Source: Diploscapter coronatus | Taxonomy: Eukaryota; Nematoda; Chromadorea; Rhabditida; Rhabditidae | Length of the DNA: 64,000 bases | NCBI GenBank assembly: GCA_964036155.1 | Contig: OZ038423.1 | Location: 13,903,249-13,967,248, forward strand | Direction: 5' to 3' | Program-made: the position numbers and the translations under genes | Notes under the pieces: generated by a model | What the model saw: only the letters and a program-made list of their open reading frames with translations | Told to the model about the DNA's origin: nothing | Databases searched by the model: none | Shown: positions 1 through 10,486 of the stretch, piece by piece | How the letters are laid out: every line of letters starts with the position of its first letter | How positions within the stretch are numbered: the first letter of the stretch is position 1

Positions 1-47
1 AAAACAAACAAACAAAACAAACAAACAAAACAAAACAAAACAAAACC
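1..47. repeat. CAAA/CAAAA simple repeat
   Basis: The window opens with an A/C-only low-complexity run of CAAA and CAAAA units, followed by a C5 stretch. It may continue beyond the window edge. Confidence 0.9.
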
Positions 48-668
48 CCCCTACTTTTTAGATGAGGGATTCTATTTTCGTTGTTTTGATTAGAAAAATC
101 TAGAAAAAGTGCGTGCACAACCAGGGAAACGATTCACTTTTTTCGTCGTTTTGAGCTTCTCTAGCTTTTGTACGTCACTTATACGCAAACAATATGTGAA
201 ATAGCGTATTTAAAAATTGGTGGCGTGAGCGATTCTAGAGAATTTGATGACGTTCGTTGAAGGTTGGAGTTCCAATCGATGAGAATCAACAACAGGCAAG
301 TCCAGAAGTAGACAATTTTGGAAGGAAACCTTATTTGGGCCGGTTTTCGAATAGAGCATTTTTGGTTCCGCTCTACTACGGTTTTCTTAACAAAGTCTGT
401 CTGTGTCATTTTTGGGGTTAATTTTTCGGGGGAAGGGGGTTTGCGAAAATGTATTGTTTAATTTGATTTTTTTCCTTGCTAAAAGGGCCAAAGTACATCA
501 CGGGCCGTCAATTGGTACCACATTTCCCTCCTGGGGGCAATTTCTGCAGTCTCAGTCTGGGGCTCTAATGTAGACGAAAACGTGTTTACTTATTTTACAT
601 CTACAACTTCTTTGCTGATTTGAAGACTGTTCTCTTTCAGGCTCTCCAAATATGATTAGTTTCGCGAT
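48..668. other. Gene-free stretch
   Basis: I see no exon chain, RNA gene or repeat structure here. Open frames on either strand are short and lack splice context. The right end is presumably the 3' UTR of the minus-strand gene that ends at 669. Confidence 0.5.
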
Positions 669-1503
669 CTATAAGTCAAATTGATTATTCGAACTTCTTA
701 GGACGACTTTAACCATAATATAGATCAATAATAGGAACAGAGCTATGCTAATAATCTCATATTTCAATTCTTTTAAAAGTACCAGAAGAATAAGGGAGGT
801 TATTAAAGCAAAATGCGCTAAATTATAATTTTTTATGTATATATTTACATTGTTATTACCAAGGGTTTCCAGGATAAAAATTTCGACATTGTCGATTAAT
901 TTTTCGTTAATTAAATTCAAATTGTATGGTTGGATTAGATTATTCATACGTTCCTTTCTCTTCTGGAAAACATTGAGTTTGAATTTTAGCGAAAAGTTAA
1001 ACCTACGAAATGTCTCAGTTCATAATAAAAATCATTGTCAGTTTCGACATCTCTAGAATTTATTTCATCAAGCAAATAATTCGATTAAATCATTTAGTAT
1101 CTTACTTGTAATTGAAATAATAGTAGATTGTTCCGCTATTATCTTCATGAATAAGTGTGTTGCGATTGCACCAATCTATCGAAAATCTGATGAAAAATGT
1201 ATGCGTTCATTTAGTGTTTATGACATACATTTTTTCTGACGGTCTTATATTAATTGGTCCTATTTGATTGCGATCATTGAGTTCTGACTGATATCTTTGG
1301 AGAATAGATTCAAAGTTGTTTAGAGCGAGCTTGCATTGGACGAACGCATTAATCATATCATTTGGAAGGACATTAATAGGTGCTTGAGTTGTAGATGTAG
1401 CTATTGATCCCGATTGTCCAGGAGCATTAATAGCTGGACCATTTCCTTCTATTAATGGTGTATGCCCATTGTCTAATACTTGGGCACCATTCTCGATACT
1501 CAT
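669..1503 (-). CDS. Unrecognised protein with two C-terminal membrane helices
   Basis: Two-exon gene. Exon 1 (1503-1229) starts at ATG (MSIENG) and ends at a GTATGT donor. Exon 2 (1002-669) starts after CGTAG, and the codon phases join exactly (ATG across the junction), giving about 202 residues. The N-terminal half is hydrophilic and Ser/Thr/Pro/Asn-rich with a predicted helical stretch around residues 55-80. The C-terminal third has two adjacent hydrophobic helices (around LITSLILLVLL and IALFLLLIYIMV) separated by a few charged residues, then a short hydrophilic tail ending NNQFDL. An AG acceptor lies 18 nt upstream of the ATG and could take a spliced leader. I recognise no family. The end-anchored helical-hairpin layout suggests a membrane-shaping or ER protein, but that is inference only. 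Confidence 0.6.
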
Positions 1504-2419
1504 TTCTATATCTTCTCCAATCAACCTAAACTTTTATTAAATTTCACGAAACGTTAATAAATGAAAATGATTATCCACGTTTCACTTTCATCTTCATTAC
1601 CGTCATTTTCAAAGAAACGTTGAAAATATATAATCAAAGGGCCACATATAACTTTCGAGATAAAGAAGATTTGCCACTAGAAAACTGTTATTATGAATGG
1701 GTGACTCTTTAAAATGGGATAAAAAGGAGCGTCTTTTTTCTCTCCCCTCCTGTGAACCTCGGAATTCGCGAGAGACGAGCATTTGTTCATTAGACGATTT
1801 ATTTATTTTCTTTTCGTTTGTCGCGTTTTAAGGGCAATTATCGATAATTAATCAGGTAACTTTTATCACTATCGATAGAGGATAATAATTGGCAAGTGCT
1901 TATTGCGAAAATTTCGTTAAATTAAAAAAAAAAAGCCGAAAAACGAAAGAAAATAGAAATAATCGTTAAATAAACAAATATCAACGCATGCATCTCAAGG
2001 CTCAAAGGAGGGTGAGAAAGAAAGACGCTCTTTTTTTATTTCGTCTCAAGTTATCACTCATTTACAATGTAGAAAATTTAATGGAGATTAAATGTATTGC
2101 TACATTGCAGTTTATGAACATTTCATTTGATAAGATGCATTAATGACTAATAATGCTAAAATTATTTCACTCCAAATGCGAATGTAATTCGAATTTTCGG
2201 TTGTCGCTTTCTTATCAATTTATGAATTCCTTTTAACACGGCGATAAAAGTGCAACTATGTGTTAATTTTTTCCTCATATGTTGAAAATTAGGCCATAAT
2301 ATTCGTATCAAGTAAAAACTTTGTCAAAGTTTGTATTTATTAGGAATATTCAGTAATTGATAAATAAGTACATCGTATATAAAATTGAAAAATACAGAAA
2401 TGCTTATTCGACGCCTAAA
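1504..2419. other. Intergenic stretch between two minus-strand genes
   Basis: AT-rich sequence holding the promoter side of the gene at 669-1503 and the 3' UTR of the UGT. No coding exons or RNA genes were found. Short pyrimidine- and purine-rich runs occur near 1735-1760 and 1925-1965. Confidence 0.5.
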
Positions 2420-4884
2420 TTACGAGTTTTTCTTTTGTTCAATAGAATTTTCATTTTGTTCACTTCGTTCATTTTGCAAAAGTGATTGGTTTTGTTCTGT
2501 CACTGTTGCTGGCTCAGTTTTACCTTTGGTACAAAAAGATCTACACTTCCTACAAGTATAAGCGCAGCAGAGCGAGATCAGTGAGATCGTAAGAAGAGTT
2601 ATGAAGATCAGCAGTAACACCACGTCGATGAGATAGTATCTGATTGCACCGAGGTTCTTGCCGTAAGAGTCTAATTCAACTAGAGGTCCGAATTTTGCTG
2701 CCAGGTCGCAGTGTTTCAGGACGAGCTCCTTCGCGGAGAACGGTCTGTTCTTCAGTAATTCAGATAGTCGTTTTGCGCGCTTCTGGTAACTAAATTTTGA
2801 AACTCAAAGATAAGGACTTCTCTTTTGAAATTTAGCACTCACTCTTCATCGCCTAGAACTTCTACTACCACATTGATGAGCTTGTCTTTATCGCCGAGGT
2901 CCTCCTTGTACAAAGTCAGAGAGACCTTGTGCTTTCTCAGGGCTGCTGCATTCCGTCGTTGATCTCCTTGGATGGGGATCTGGAAGATGGAGTTCTTTTA
3001 AAGAATAAATTTAATAACTACCACAACAGCGGGCTTTCCACTGTGCGCGACTTCAATTGTAGAACCGATGCCTCCGTGCATGATGAACAGGGACAGACGG
3101 GGATCAGCTAAAGAATGTAAGATGAGGAATTCTTCCTGCAGGATGTTTTGTATTTTATGAAGAAAAGGCAAGTATCGCTGAGACGAAAACTTCATACCCA
3201 ACAATGGAACCTGCGGCATCCACTTCGTCAGCACCAAATTGTCGATGCCTTGAAAGATTTCTTCCTCAGGATCTTCGTACTTCCAGATGAAGGTCGTGTT
3301 GGGGAATTTCTCGAATAAAGAGATGAAGTTCTTTCTGAATCAATAACTTTTTTGATAAAAAGAATGATATCACTTGTATTCATCCGGCATCTCGGACGTC
3401 TTGGCGAAGGTTCCAAATGATATGAGGACGTTTCTGTCGCGCATGGACAGGATCTCTTCCCATTCCTGAAATCATCAAGAAAGCTTGATCAAATGGTTTG
3501 AAGAAGAAAAACCTCCGGCAAAGTCATATTGTAATTCTTATGCTTCTCCATCGTGATGCCCCCGATCGGAATCGTCTTGGGCATTTCGGGTCGAGGAAAG
3601 TCGATATAGGGGTGGGAATGGTGGAAGCTGTATGAAACCTTGGAGAGCAGCTCCTGAATGGAAATTTAAAAATTAAAACCACAAATATTCTACTTCAAAA
3701 ATGCAGATAAGTATGAGGGAAGAAATACTTCTTACTTCTTTCAAGAGAACATTCCAAAAACTCTTCCTTACCCTCCAGTCTTTCTTCCCAACGACATCCT
3801 CTATCGCTCCCAATTCAGTGGCGCTCATGAGACTAAAGCCGTAGTGCATAATTAGCTGAGAAAGGAGATTCGTCACTCGTTCAAAGATGCTCATTTCATC
3901 GGTGAAATAGCCGAAATGACCTAAAATTTTGAACTAATGAAAACATTTTAAGACTTGACGTACCTGGCACGAAGCTCGCCGACATCGGTTCGCCAATCGC
4001 ATCAGCAACGATTGGAAACTGCACCATGGAAGTGGCAGAAATCGTGACTGGGATTTTGATATGATCGAATAGCGCTGAATTTCGGAATTTTTACAAATTT
4101 CAAACTATTAAAATTGATTAAATTTACCGAAGCCAGTCAAACCCATAGGTTCTGCGATGCCTAGATCGAATTTCTCAGCCTCTAGTTTCTCCAATAAAGA
4201 TTTATCTTTAAACGCACCTAAATGAAAATAATTTTTTTTTTTAAATAAGATAATTTCATTTACTTTGCGCCAATTTTTTCGGTATATCCATCGCAGCGAT
4301 CATCAGAGGGATCATGGATATGACGGACGAAGTCATTCCCCATTGGTTAAATGCTGCTTTTGTGTTGTTCAGACCGTTCATTTGTATGTGTATGTCGATT
4401 AAGCTGAATTTATAATTATAAATATCAGGTTGTATCTGAAAAAAGTTTAAAAAAAAAAGAACTCATTCATTCAAGTATAAGAGCAATGATAAGTAATGTT
4501 TAATTTTTAACCAGTTTTCTTCGCCCGAATTCAAATTGTTGTGGACTTGTAGATATGACTTCAAATAGCTGAATCTCTAAAAAGTCTTACTCTTGCTCAG
4601 CTCGTTTAAAGATGACCTTCTCGACAAATTTCAGTCCAGTCTTGTTGACGTATCGGTCATCAATTACCGGCATAAATACGGTCTGAAAATTTCAATCCAG
4701 AAAAAAATCGGAAAAAAATTCTCACCACGTCATTTCCGGCTTCAGCTAAAATGTCCGCTATTGAATTAATGAAGTTCATGTGCGAATAATACATCATTGG
4801 GCAATACACTAACACTTTGTACGAATTTATACATTTTATACAGCATAAAATTAGAATATTTAGCGAAATAAATAGAAAATTCAT
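2420..4884 (-). CDS. UDP-glucuronosyltransferase (UGT family)
   Basis: Transfers a sugar from a UDP-sugar to small lipophilic molecules in the ER lumen (phase II detoxification). About 13 exons were traced: 4884-4726, 4682-4591, 4568-4512 (tentative, 57 nt, keeps frame), 4403-4264, 4217-4128, 4074-3964, 3920-3772, 3653-3513, 3465-3374, 3334-3198, 3107-3022, 2979-2843 and 2789-2420. Phases are consistent to the stop; length is about 567-586 residues, slightly long for the family. It has an N-terminal signal peptide (MNFLFISLNILILCC) and the family signature, with WMPQVPLLADPRLSLF, then MHGGIGSTIEVAHSGKPAVV, then PIQGDQRRN, including the donor-binding HGG and DQ residues. A C-terminal membrane helix (LLLIFITLLTISLISLCC) is followed by a Lys-containing cytosolic tail. 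It is divergent with the first SDR, 843 bp away. The exon at 4512-4568 and the exact acceptor at 4403 are the least certain parts. Confidence 0.92.
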
Positions 4885-5726
4885 ATTAGAAATTCAAATA
4901 TTGCCAAAATTAACCCGAAAAACGAATGGATCCTATCAGCGAGTGCAATTTCGAGTCGATAAACTTCTCGTCCTGACGAGTAAATTTGCCATTCGACTCT
5001 TTTCGCTGTCTCGTTCCCTTCTTCTCGTGATATTTTACGAGATGCGTGTCTGTTTCTGTGCTATTTCACTATTTCTTGCTTCCGGCCGAATCGATAAACG
5101 CACACTGACTGAGTAGCACAACAATACGGGATAATTGCGGTAAATATATTCTTTCAAACTTTTTCCAGGATTTTTGACCTTTTATTTTCTATTTTTGAAT
5201 ACTTTCAAAACAAAGATCATCATGAATATATTCGCGCAAAAACTTTCTAAAATTGAAATTTATTTGATAAGACTACTAAATTAGTTCTTATGTTTCCCGT
5301 AGTTTCTGCTTTATTTGTGGTAAACAATCGTATTTTCTGTTTTCATGTGCCCGATCTCTCAATTTCCCTTTTGTCATCATTTTCAATTTTCATTCAGTCT
5401 ACCTTCGTTGTTTTCTTTCCACTCACATTTGCCAATGTCAGCATTTTTGTGGTTCGAAAATACCTCGAAGATTTCACAATGTAAATCCACCCTTATAAAA
5501 GCTTGTTTTGAATGATTTCAATTCGTTTAGTCTCGAATTCTTCGCCGCTCAAAAGAAGGGTCACTCATCATAGATTATCTCGTCTATCAATTGTCCTGTT
5601 TTCCTCTCGAAATTAATAATGTTTCTTCGAAATTGACAATCTTGTAGGGAATAAAAACCGGGGAAATGTCCGTTTGTTCACTGATTTCTAATGCTCTATT
5701 ATTTTCTTCATGTTAATTCGTTTAGA
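4885..5726. promoter_or_regulatory. Shared upstream region of UGT (-) and SDR-1 (+)
   Basis: Divergent intergenic region of about 840 bp. There are no convincing exons. The short open frames near 4817-5116 and 5290-5484 lack splice signals and resemble no family. It must hold both promoters; I found no TATA box or perfect heat-shock element that I would commit to. Confidence 0.45.
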
Positions 5727-7344
5727 ATGTCACCTTATTCTGTACTAATTACGGGCGCTAACCGAGGCATTGGTCTGGCACTCGTCAGGGAGCTGCTGAA
5801 AAAGCCGGAGATTGGAGTGGTGATTGCCGGCGCAAGGGATCCGTCTAAGGCTGATGTAAGATTCTTTTTCTATTTCCTGAGAAAAACCAAATTTCAGGCT
5901 CTGAAATCCATTGCCGACCCTCGTCTGCACCTCATCGCTCTAGACGTAACCTGCGATGAGTCCATCAAGAACTCGTACAAAGAAGTACGTTGATGTTTCG
6001 GGAAAATTCTAGAACAACATTGTTTAGGTCGAGAAACTCGTCGGAGATAAGGGTCTGACCGTTCTGATCAACAATGCTGGAATCTTCACGAACTACTCGA
6101 CCAAGCCCGATGGAGCGATCGACAGAGACCTCCTGATCAAGCAGTTCCAGACTAACGTGTTCGGCGTTGTCATTCTGACTCAGGTAACTCATTTTTTCAA
6201 GTTCTTTTGGGCACCCTAATAATTTCAGTATTGTGAATATAGAGTTTAGAAACTAGAAGAAAATACCTTCCTCTTACTAATTTGCATTGCACGAGACTCT
6301 GAATTTTGTAATCGCTTGAAAAAATCACCAAATTCCTGATTTCAGACCTATCTTCCTCTCCTTCGAAAAGCTTCTGCGCAGAAGTCAGGCGACTCGGTTT
6401 CCTTCGACCGTGCAGCGATCATCAACATCTCATCTGGAGCTGGATCGATCGCGACCAATGATATGGGGTCGGGCAATTTCGGAATGGCAGCGTACAAAGG
6501 CAGTAAAGCGGCACTCAACCAGTTCAACAGGACGTTCTCGATCGACTATAAAGATGACCATATTCTCTCGGTAAGAAAAACCATTTTGAAAAATTTGTTC
6601 ATATTCCGGCGGTTCAGACGTCGTTCTGCCCAGGTTGGGTACAAACCGACATGGGAGGATCTAGAGCAGCCATTACCGTGAGTTTTCTTTCTAATAAGTA
6701 CCGGGTGTTTCAAGTTTATCTTCTCAATTTATTTTTTGAATAACTTTTTTATTTTTGATCCGAATTGAGTACGGTTTTTTGCTTGGTACTCTCCCTACGT
6801 TATAGTTTTGTCTGGTATAACTCTTGAGTCGAAATCAATTACCCATACCCATAAAATCACCTGTTTTGTAAAAAGCTAATTTTTGATATCTAAAAAAATT
6901 CATATCTCCCTGTGTGTACATATTCTAGAATAAGTTCTGGAACAAAAGCTGATCAACTTGAACAGCTCTACAAGATTTCATGGAAAATTTCAACTTTAAC
7001 TCACATTACCCTTGTAAACCCAGTACGGGTATATAGGGTAACTTCGGGTAATTTTTTCCCGCCAAAATTAATTTCTAAAAATTTTCTTTATATTTTACAT
7101 TATTCTACTATTTAATATCTACAAAATAAAAAAAAAGTTATTCAATTCGGATGAAAAAGAAAAGCGTTATTCAAAAAGTAAATTGGGAAGATAAACTGAA
7201 ACACCCAGTGGTTGAATCGAAATTTTAATGACTATCTTTCAGCCCGAAGAAAGTGCTTCAGCTCTCGTGGACAGTTTCTACAAACTGAACCAGGAACACA
7301 ATGGAAATTACTACAAAAGAGATCTCACTCCTTTGGCCTTCTAG
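5727..7344 (+). CDS. Short-chain dehydrogenase/reductase SDR-1 (C-factor-like)
   Basis: NAD(P)-dependent oxidoreductase of the classical SDR fold, close to the nematode C-factor-like group; substrate unknown. Six exons: 5727-5855, 5898-5984, 6028-6183, 6346-6570, 6618-6677 and 7243-7344; 252 residues, a normal length. Visible motifs are cofactor loop TGANRGIG (residues about 10-17), NNAG, catalytic Ser in NISSGAGSI, and Tyr/Lys in AAYKGSK, then the family tail [20 protein letters not shown]. The acceptor CGTTTAG ends one base before the ATG, so SL trans-splicing is likely. Intron 2 contains a perfect four-unit heat-shock element and intron 5 a MITE of about 506 bp. It is first of four tandem + strand paralogues. 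Confidence 0.93.
5997..6014 (+). promoter_or_regulatory. Perfect four-pentamer heat-shock element in SDR-1 intron 2
   Basis: The sequence TTCGGGAAAATTCTAGAA has TTC, GAA, TTC and GAA, each separated by exactly 2 nt. This matches the HSF consensus of alternating nGAAn pentamers at all 12 fixed positions. It fills much of the 43-nt intron 5985-6027. HSF-1 use in vivo is inference. Confidence 0.6.
6703..7208. mobile_element. MITE of about 506 bp with long terminal inverted repeats
   Basis: The left end reads GGGTGTTTCAAGTTTATCTT and onward. The right end (about 7140-7208) read on the other strand gives GGGTGTTTCAGTTTATCTTC and onward. The match continues for about 70 bp through a TTTTTGAATAAC motif to CCGAATTGA. 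The interior is AT-rich with no transposase. It lies wholly inside SDR-1 intron 5, which explains that intron's unusual 565-nt length. No clear target-site duplication was seen. Confidence 0.8.
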
Positions 7345-7728
7345 ATTATGAACTGATGATACAGAGCTTATGAATCCCTAATTTGATAACTGGTAGAAAC
7401 GGATAGGCATTTCTGTCCTCACTTATGTTGTTGTGATTTTTTAAAGTTTATGAAATAAATTGTACCTCTCAAAATCTGTCGACAAATTTCGTTCACAAAA
7501 TGTTCTTCGCATTTCAATACTTTGAAGCACTTGACTTGACTCGTATTAGCGGGGCTACCTTTATTTCTTGAAAAATCAGCGTCTAAGCATAATTTGGCAT
7601 ACTTGTTACGCACTTGAGAATCGCAATGTAATTTTCATTTTTTCAAAAAATTGAGTTCCATATTTCCCTGCTCATTTCGACAAGCAGTCAGCTAGTCGAG
7701 CAGTTGTGTAAATTATTTGAAGCCAGCA
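7345..7728. other. SDR-1 3' UTR and SDR-2 upstream region
   Basis: Contains a possible poly(A) signal (GAAATAAATTG near 7450). No further exons. Confidence 0.5.
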
Positions 7729-8868
7729 ATGAATTTTCTAACTTTAGTCCTATTCCTTACTACTTGCTCATTATCCATACAACAAGGCTGTTCTACGCTA
7801 GGCAATTCCTTTAAATTCAAGCTCAAGCGGCAGGTACCTCGTCCCACATCCCCCTACTCTGTTCTGGTCACTGGTATCGAATTATCATTTTCAAAGAAAT
7901 TACCATAGATTTTCATGCGCCAACCGAGGAATTGGATTGGCACTGGTCAAGGAGCTTCTGACGCACAAAGATATTGGCGTTGTTATTGCTGGTGTCAGAA
8001 ATCCAGCTAAAGCATCTGTAAGTGAAGGATTGCATTTCCCATCATCACGAATTACTATTTTAGGCTCTGAAAGCAATTTCTGATCCTCGTCTGCATGTCG
8101 TTGCGTTGAACGTTGATGATGATGCTTCCATCAAGAGGTCGTACAAAGAAGTATGCATTTTGACTTGACATCCTCAATAATTCTCATATTTTAGGTCGAG
8201 AAAATTGTTGGAAATCGTGGACTAAATGTTCTGGTGAACAACGCCGGCATTCTTTTGCAATACTCTACCAAACCCGGTGGGGCGATTGATAGACCCACTT
8301 TGATGAAGCAGTTCAACACCAATGTCTTTGGCACTGTTGTTGTTACCCAGGTAAGATCATTTTTGCGAAAAAAAAAGTCCAGATCCGAATTTTCAGGTCT
8401 ACATTCCCCTACTTCAAAAGGCTGCCCAGCGTATGAAAGGCGACTCATTCAGCTTTAGTAGAGCTGCAGTCATCCACACTTCGTCCATTGTAGGATCGAT
8501 TTTCAACAACCGTGGATCAGAGGGCGAATACGCTGCTTACATGGGCAGCAAAACAGCCGTGAATCAGTTCAGCCGTACTTTCGCGTTTGACCTGGCATCT
8601 GACCACATTGTGTCTGTAGCATTTCATCCGGGATTCGTAGGCTATTTCGGTTTTTTCCACAATAAGCTAGTAATTTGAAGGTTTCAACCGACATGACCGG
8701 ACACAGCAAGGAGGCGATTGCTGTAAGTTCAAATTCTCGGATATTTCACGAAAAAACACGATTTAGGTGGAAAAAAGCGCAAAAATGCTCGTGAACAGCT
8801 TCTACAAATTGAATGGAAAACATAGTGGGAGATTTTACAACCCCGATCTCACTCCATTGCCATTCTAG
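7729..8868 (+). CDS. Short-chain dehydrogenase SDR-2 with added signal peptide
   Basis: C-factor-like SDR, about 290 residues. Exons: 7729-7873, 7917-8017, 8064-8150, 8195-8350, 8397-8636, 8681-8722 and 8767-8868. Unlike SDR-1, the Rossmann domain is preceded by about 40 residues starting MNFLTLVLFLTTCSLSIQQ, a good secretory signal peptide, then a basic stretch KFKLKRQ before SPYSVLVTG. Core motifs are intact: ANRGIG, NNAG, SSIVGSI and AAYMGSK. The odd point is the 43-nt intron at 7874-7916. It begins GTATCG but ends TTTTCAT, with no AG before GCGCCAAC, and reading through it reaches a stop. The same defect occurs in SDR-3. Either splicing is non-canonical, another 5' exon is used, or the copy is impaired. 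The enzyme fold downstream looks maintained. Confidence 0.85.
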
Positions 8869-9198
8869 CATTTAAAACAATGGCACTGAGCTTTTGCAAA
8901 TCAAAATTGATAAACGCTCAACGAAAGGTTGGCGGATCAAAATAAATAACTTTGAAATATCAAGTTTTGTGGTCCAGAAATAATTGATTCGCACTTCGTG
9001 ACCTTGAACACTCTAAATAATGAGTTGCAATGAGGCTTCTTGCGCTTGGCAATAATTGATCGCTCAAGTGTCAAGTGCTATTTGACGCACTTCACTCTTG
9101 AATTGATTTTATCGGTGGTTTTCGCCGATTTTGAGTTCGAAATTTCATCGCTCATTTTCAAGAAAGTTTTCTGCAAAAACTAGTTGAAGTCTGAATCG
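8869..9198. other. SDR-2 to SDR-3 spacer
   Basis: 330 bp with the SDR-2 3' UTR (possible AAATAAATAA poly(A) signal near 8942) and the SDR-3 upstream region. No gene seen. Confidence 0.5.
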
Positions 9199-10345
9199 AT
9201 GAAATTTCTCGGCCTATTTATTATCTTCTGTATTTGCTCCCTATCTCTATCACGTTCTTCCCGGGCCAGATCCTTCTTGTCTAAACTCAAACCCAAAAGA
9301 CAAAGTCACCACAGTGCATCCCCCTATTCTGTTCTGGTCACCGGTATAAAATTATCATTTTCAAAGAAATGACCATAAAATTTCATGCGCCAACCGGGGA
9401 ATTGGATTGGCACTGATCAAGGAGCTTCTGACGCACAAAGATATTGGCGTTGTTATTGCTGGTGTCAGAAATCCAGCTAAAGCATCTGTAAGTGAAGGAT
9501 TGCATTTCCCATCATCACGAATTACTATTTTAGGCTCTGAAAGCAATTTCTGATCCTCGTTTGCATATAGTTGCTTTGGATGTTGATGACGACGCTTCCA
9601 TCAAGCAATCGTACAAAGAGGTTGAAAAAATCGTCGGAGATCATGGACTGAATGTTCTGGTAAAAAACCATAGGATTATTCGTGAAATGGGAGACTTCAG
9701 GTGAACAACGCTGGAATCCTCCTGAGCTACTCGGTAAAGCCTGATGGAAAGATCGACAGAAGCATCCTCATGAAGCAGTTCAATACCAATGTTTTCGGGA
9801 CAGTCGTGGTTACTCAAGTAAGAACACTTTTACAGAAAAAGGCCTAAATCCGAAGTTTCAGGTGTACACTCCACTGCTCCAGAAAGCTGCCGCCCACAAG
9901 AAGGATGACTCGTTTTCCTTCGATCGAGCTGCCGTTATCCAAATTTCGTCCTACATGGGATCTATCGCGCTCAATAGCTGGGGCTCAGGAGCACGGGGGA
10001 TTTTCATGAGTGCTTACAGGGGAAGTAAAGTAGGAATTTCATTCATACATAACTTTCATTAAAATACGGTTTTAGGCCGCTTTGAACCAGTTCAGTAGAA
10101 CATTCTCCCACGATTTCAAGCCCTATCACATTTTGTCTGTTGCTATTCATCCCGGGTCAGGTCTGAATTACAAATAAAAATATCGAAGTGATTTTGTAAT
10201 TTCAGTTCAAACTGATATGGCTGGCCCGAGGGCAGCACTTACTGCGGAGCAAAGCGCAAGATCTCTCGTGAACAGCTTCTATAAACTGAATAAAAGCCAC
10301 AATGGCAATTTCTACAAAGAGGATCTCACTCCATTGCCTTTCTAA
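9199..10345 (+). CDS. Short-chain dehydrogenase SDR-3 with added signal peptide
   Basis: Tandem sister of SDR-2, about 293 residues. Exons: 9199-9343, 9387-9487, 9534-9659, 9701-9817, 9862-10029, 10076-10160 and 10206-10345. The N-terminus MKFLGLFIIFCICSLSLS is a signal peptide followed by a basic linker. Motifs: ANRGIG, NNAG, QISSYMGSI and SAYRGSK. The intron at 9344-9386 is 43 nt and ends TTTCAT instead of TTTCAG, exactly as in SDR-2. Exon structure differs from the sisters: the intron after the YKE codons is absent, while a new intron interrupts NVL/VNNAG (9660-9700) and another splits SK/AALN (10030-10075). About 270 bp around exon 2, including intron sequence, are nearly identical to SDR-2. 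Confidence 0.85.
9322..9610 (+). repeat. Near-identical tract shared with SDR-2 (7852-8140)
   Basis: The two tracts are offset by 1470 bp and cover the end of exon 1, the 43-nt intron, exon 2, the following intron and the start of exon 3. Intron sequence is as conserved as exon sequence, which points to recent tandem duplication or gene conversion rather than selection. Confidence 0.85.
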
Positions 10346-10486
10346 TGTCCGTTTTATTTGATCTGATCCAAATAAAAGTTGTAATTTTTAAATTTCTATG
10401 AACTATATGTGTTATCCACTAGTGAATATCGACAAAGTAATTCTTCATTGGAAAATATCATTCTAGTCATTTCCAGAAGAACGAGA

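Noticed and set aside
1..47. Telomere-like or satellite origin for the opening repeat
   Set aside because: Units are irregular CAAA/CAAAA, unlike the nematode TTAGGC telomere repeat.
7897..7916. Alternative acceptor at ATAG (7906) for the odd SDR-2 intron
   Set aside because: It is out of frame with the ANRGIG codons and is absent from the sister gene, which has the same problem.
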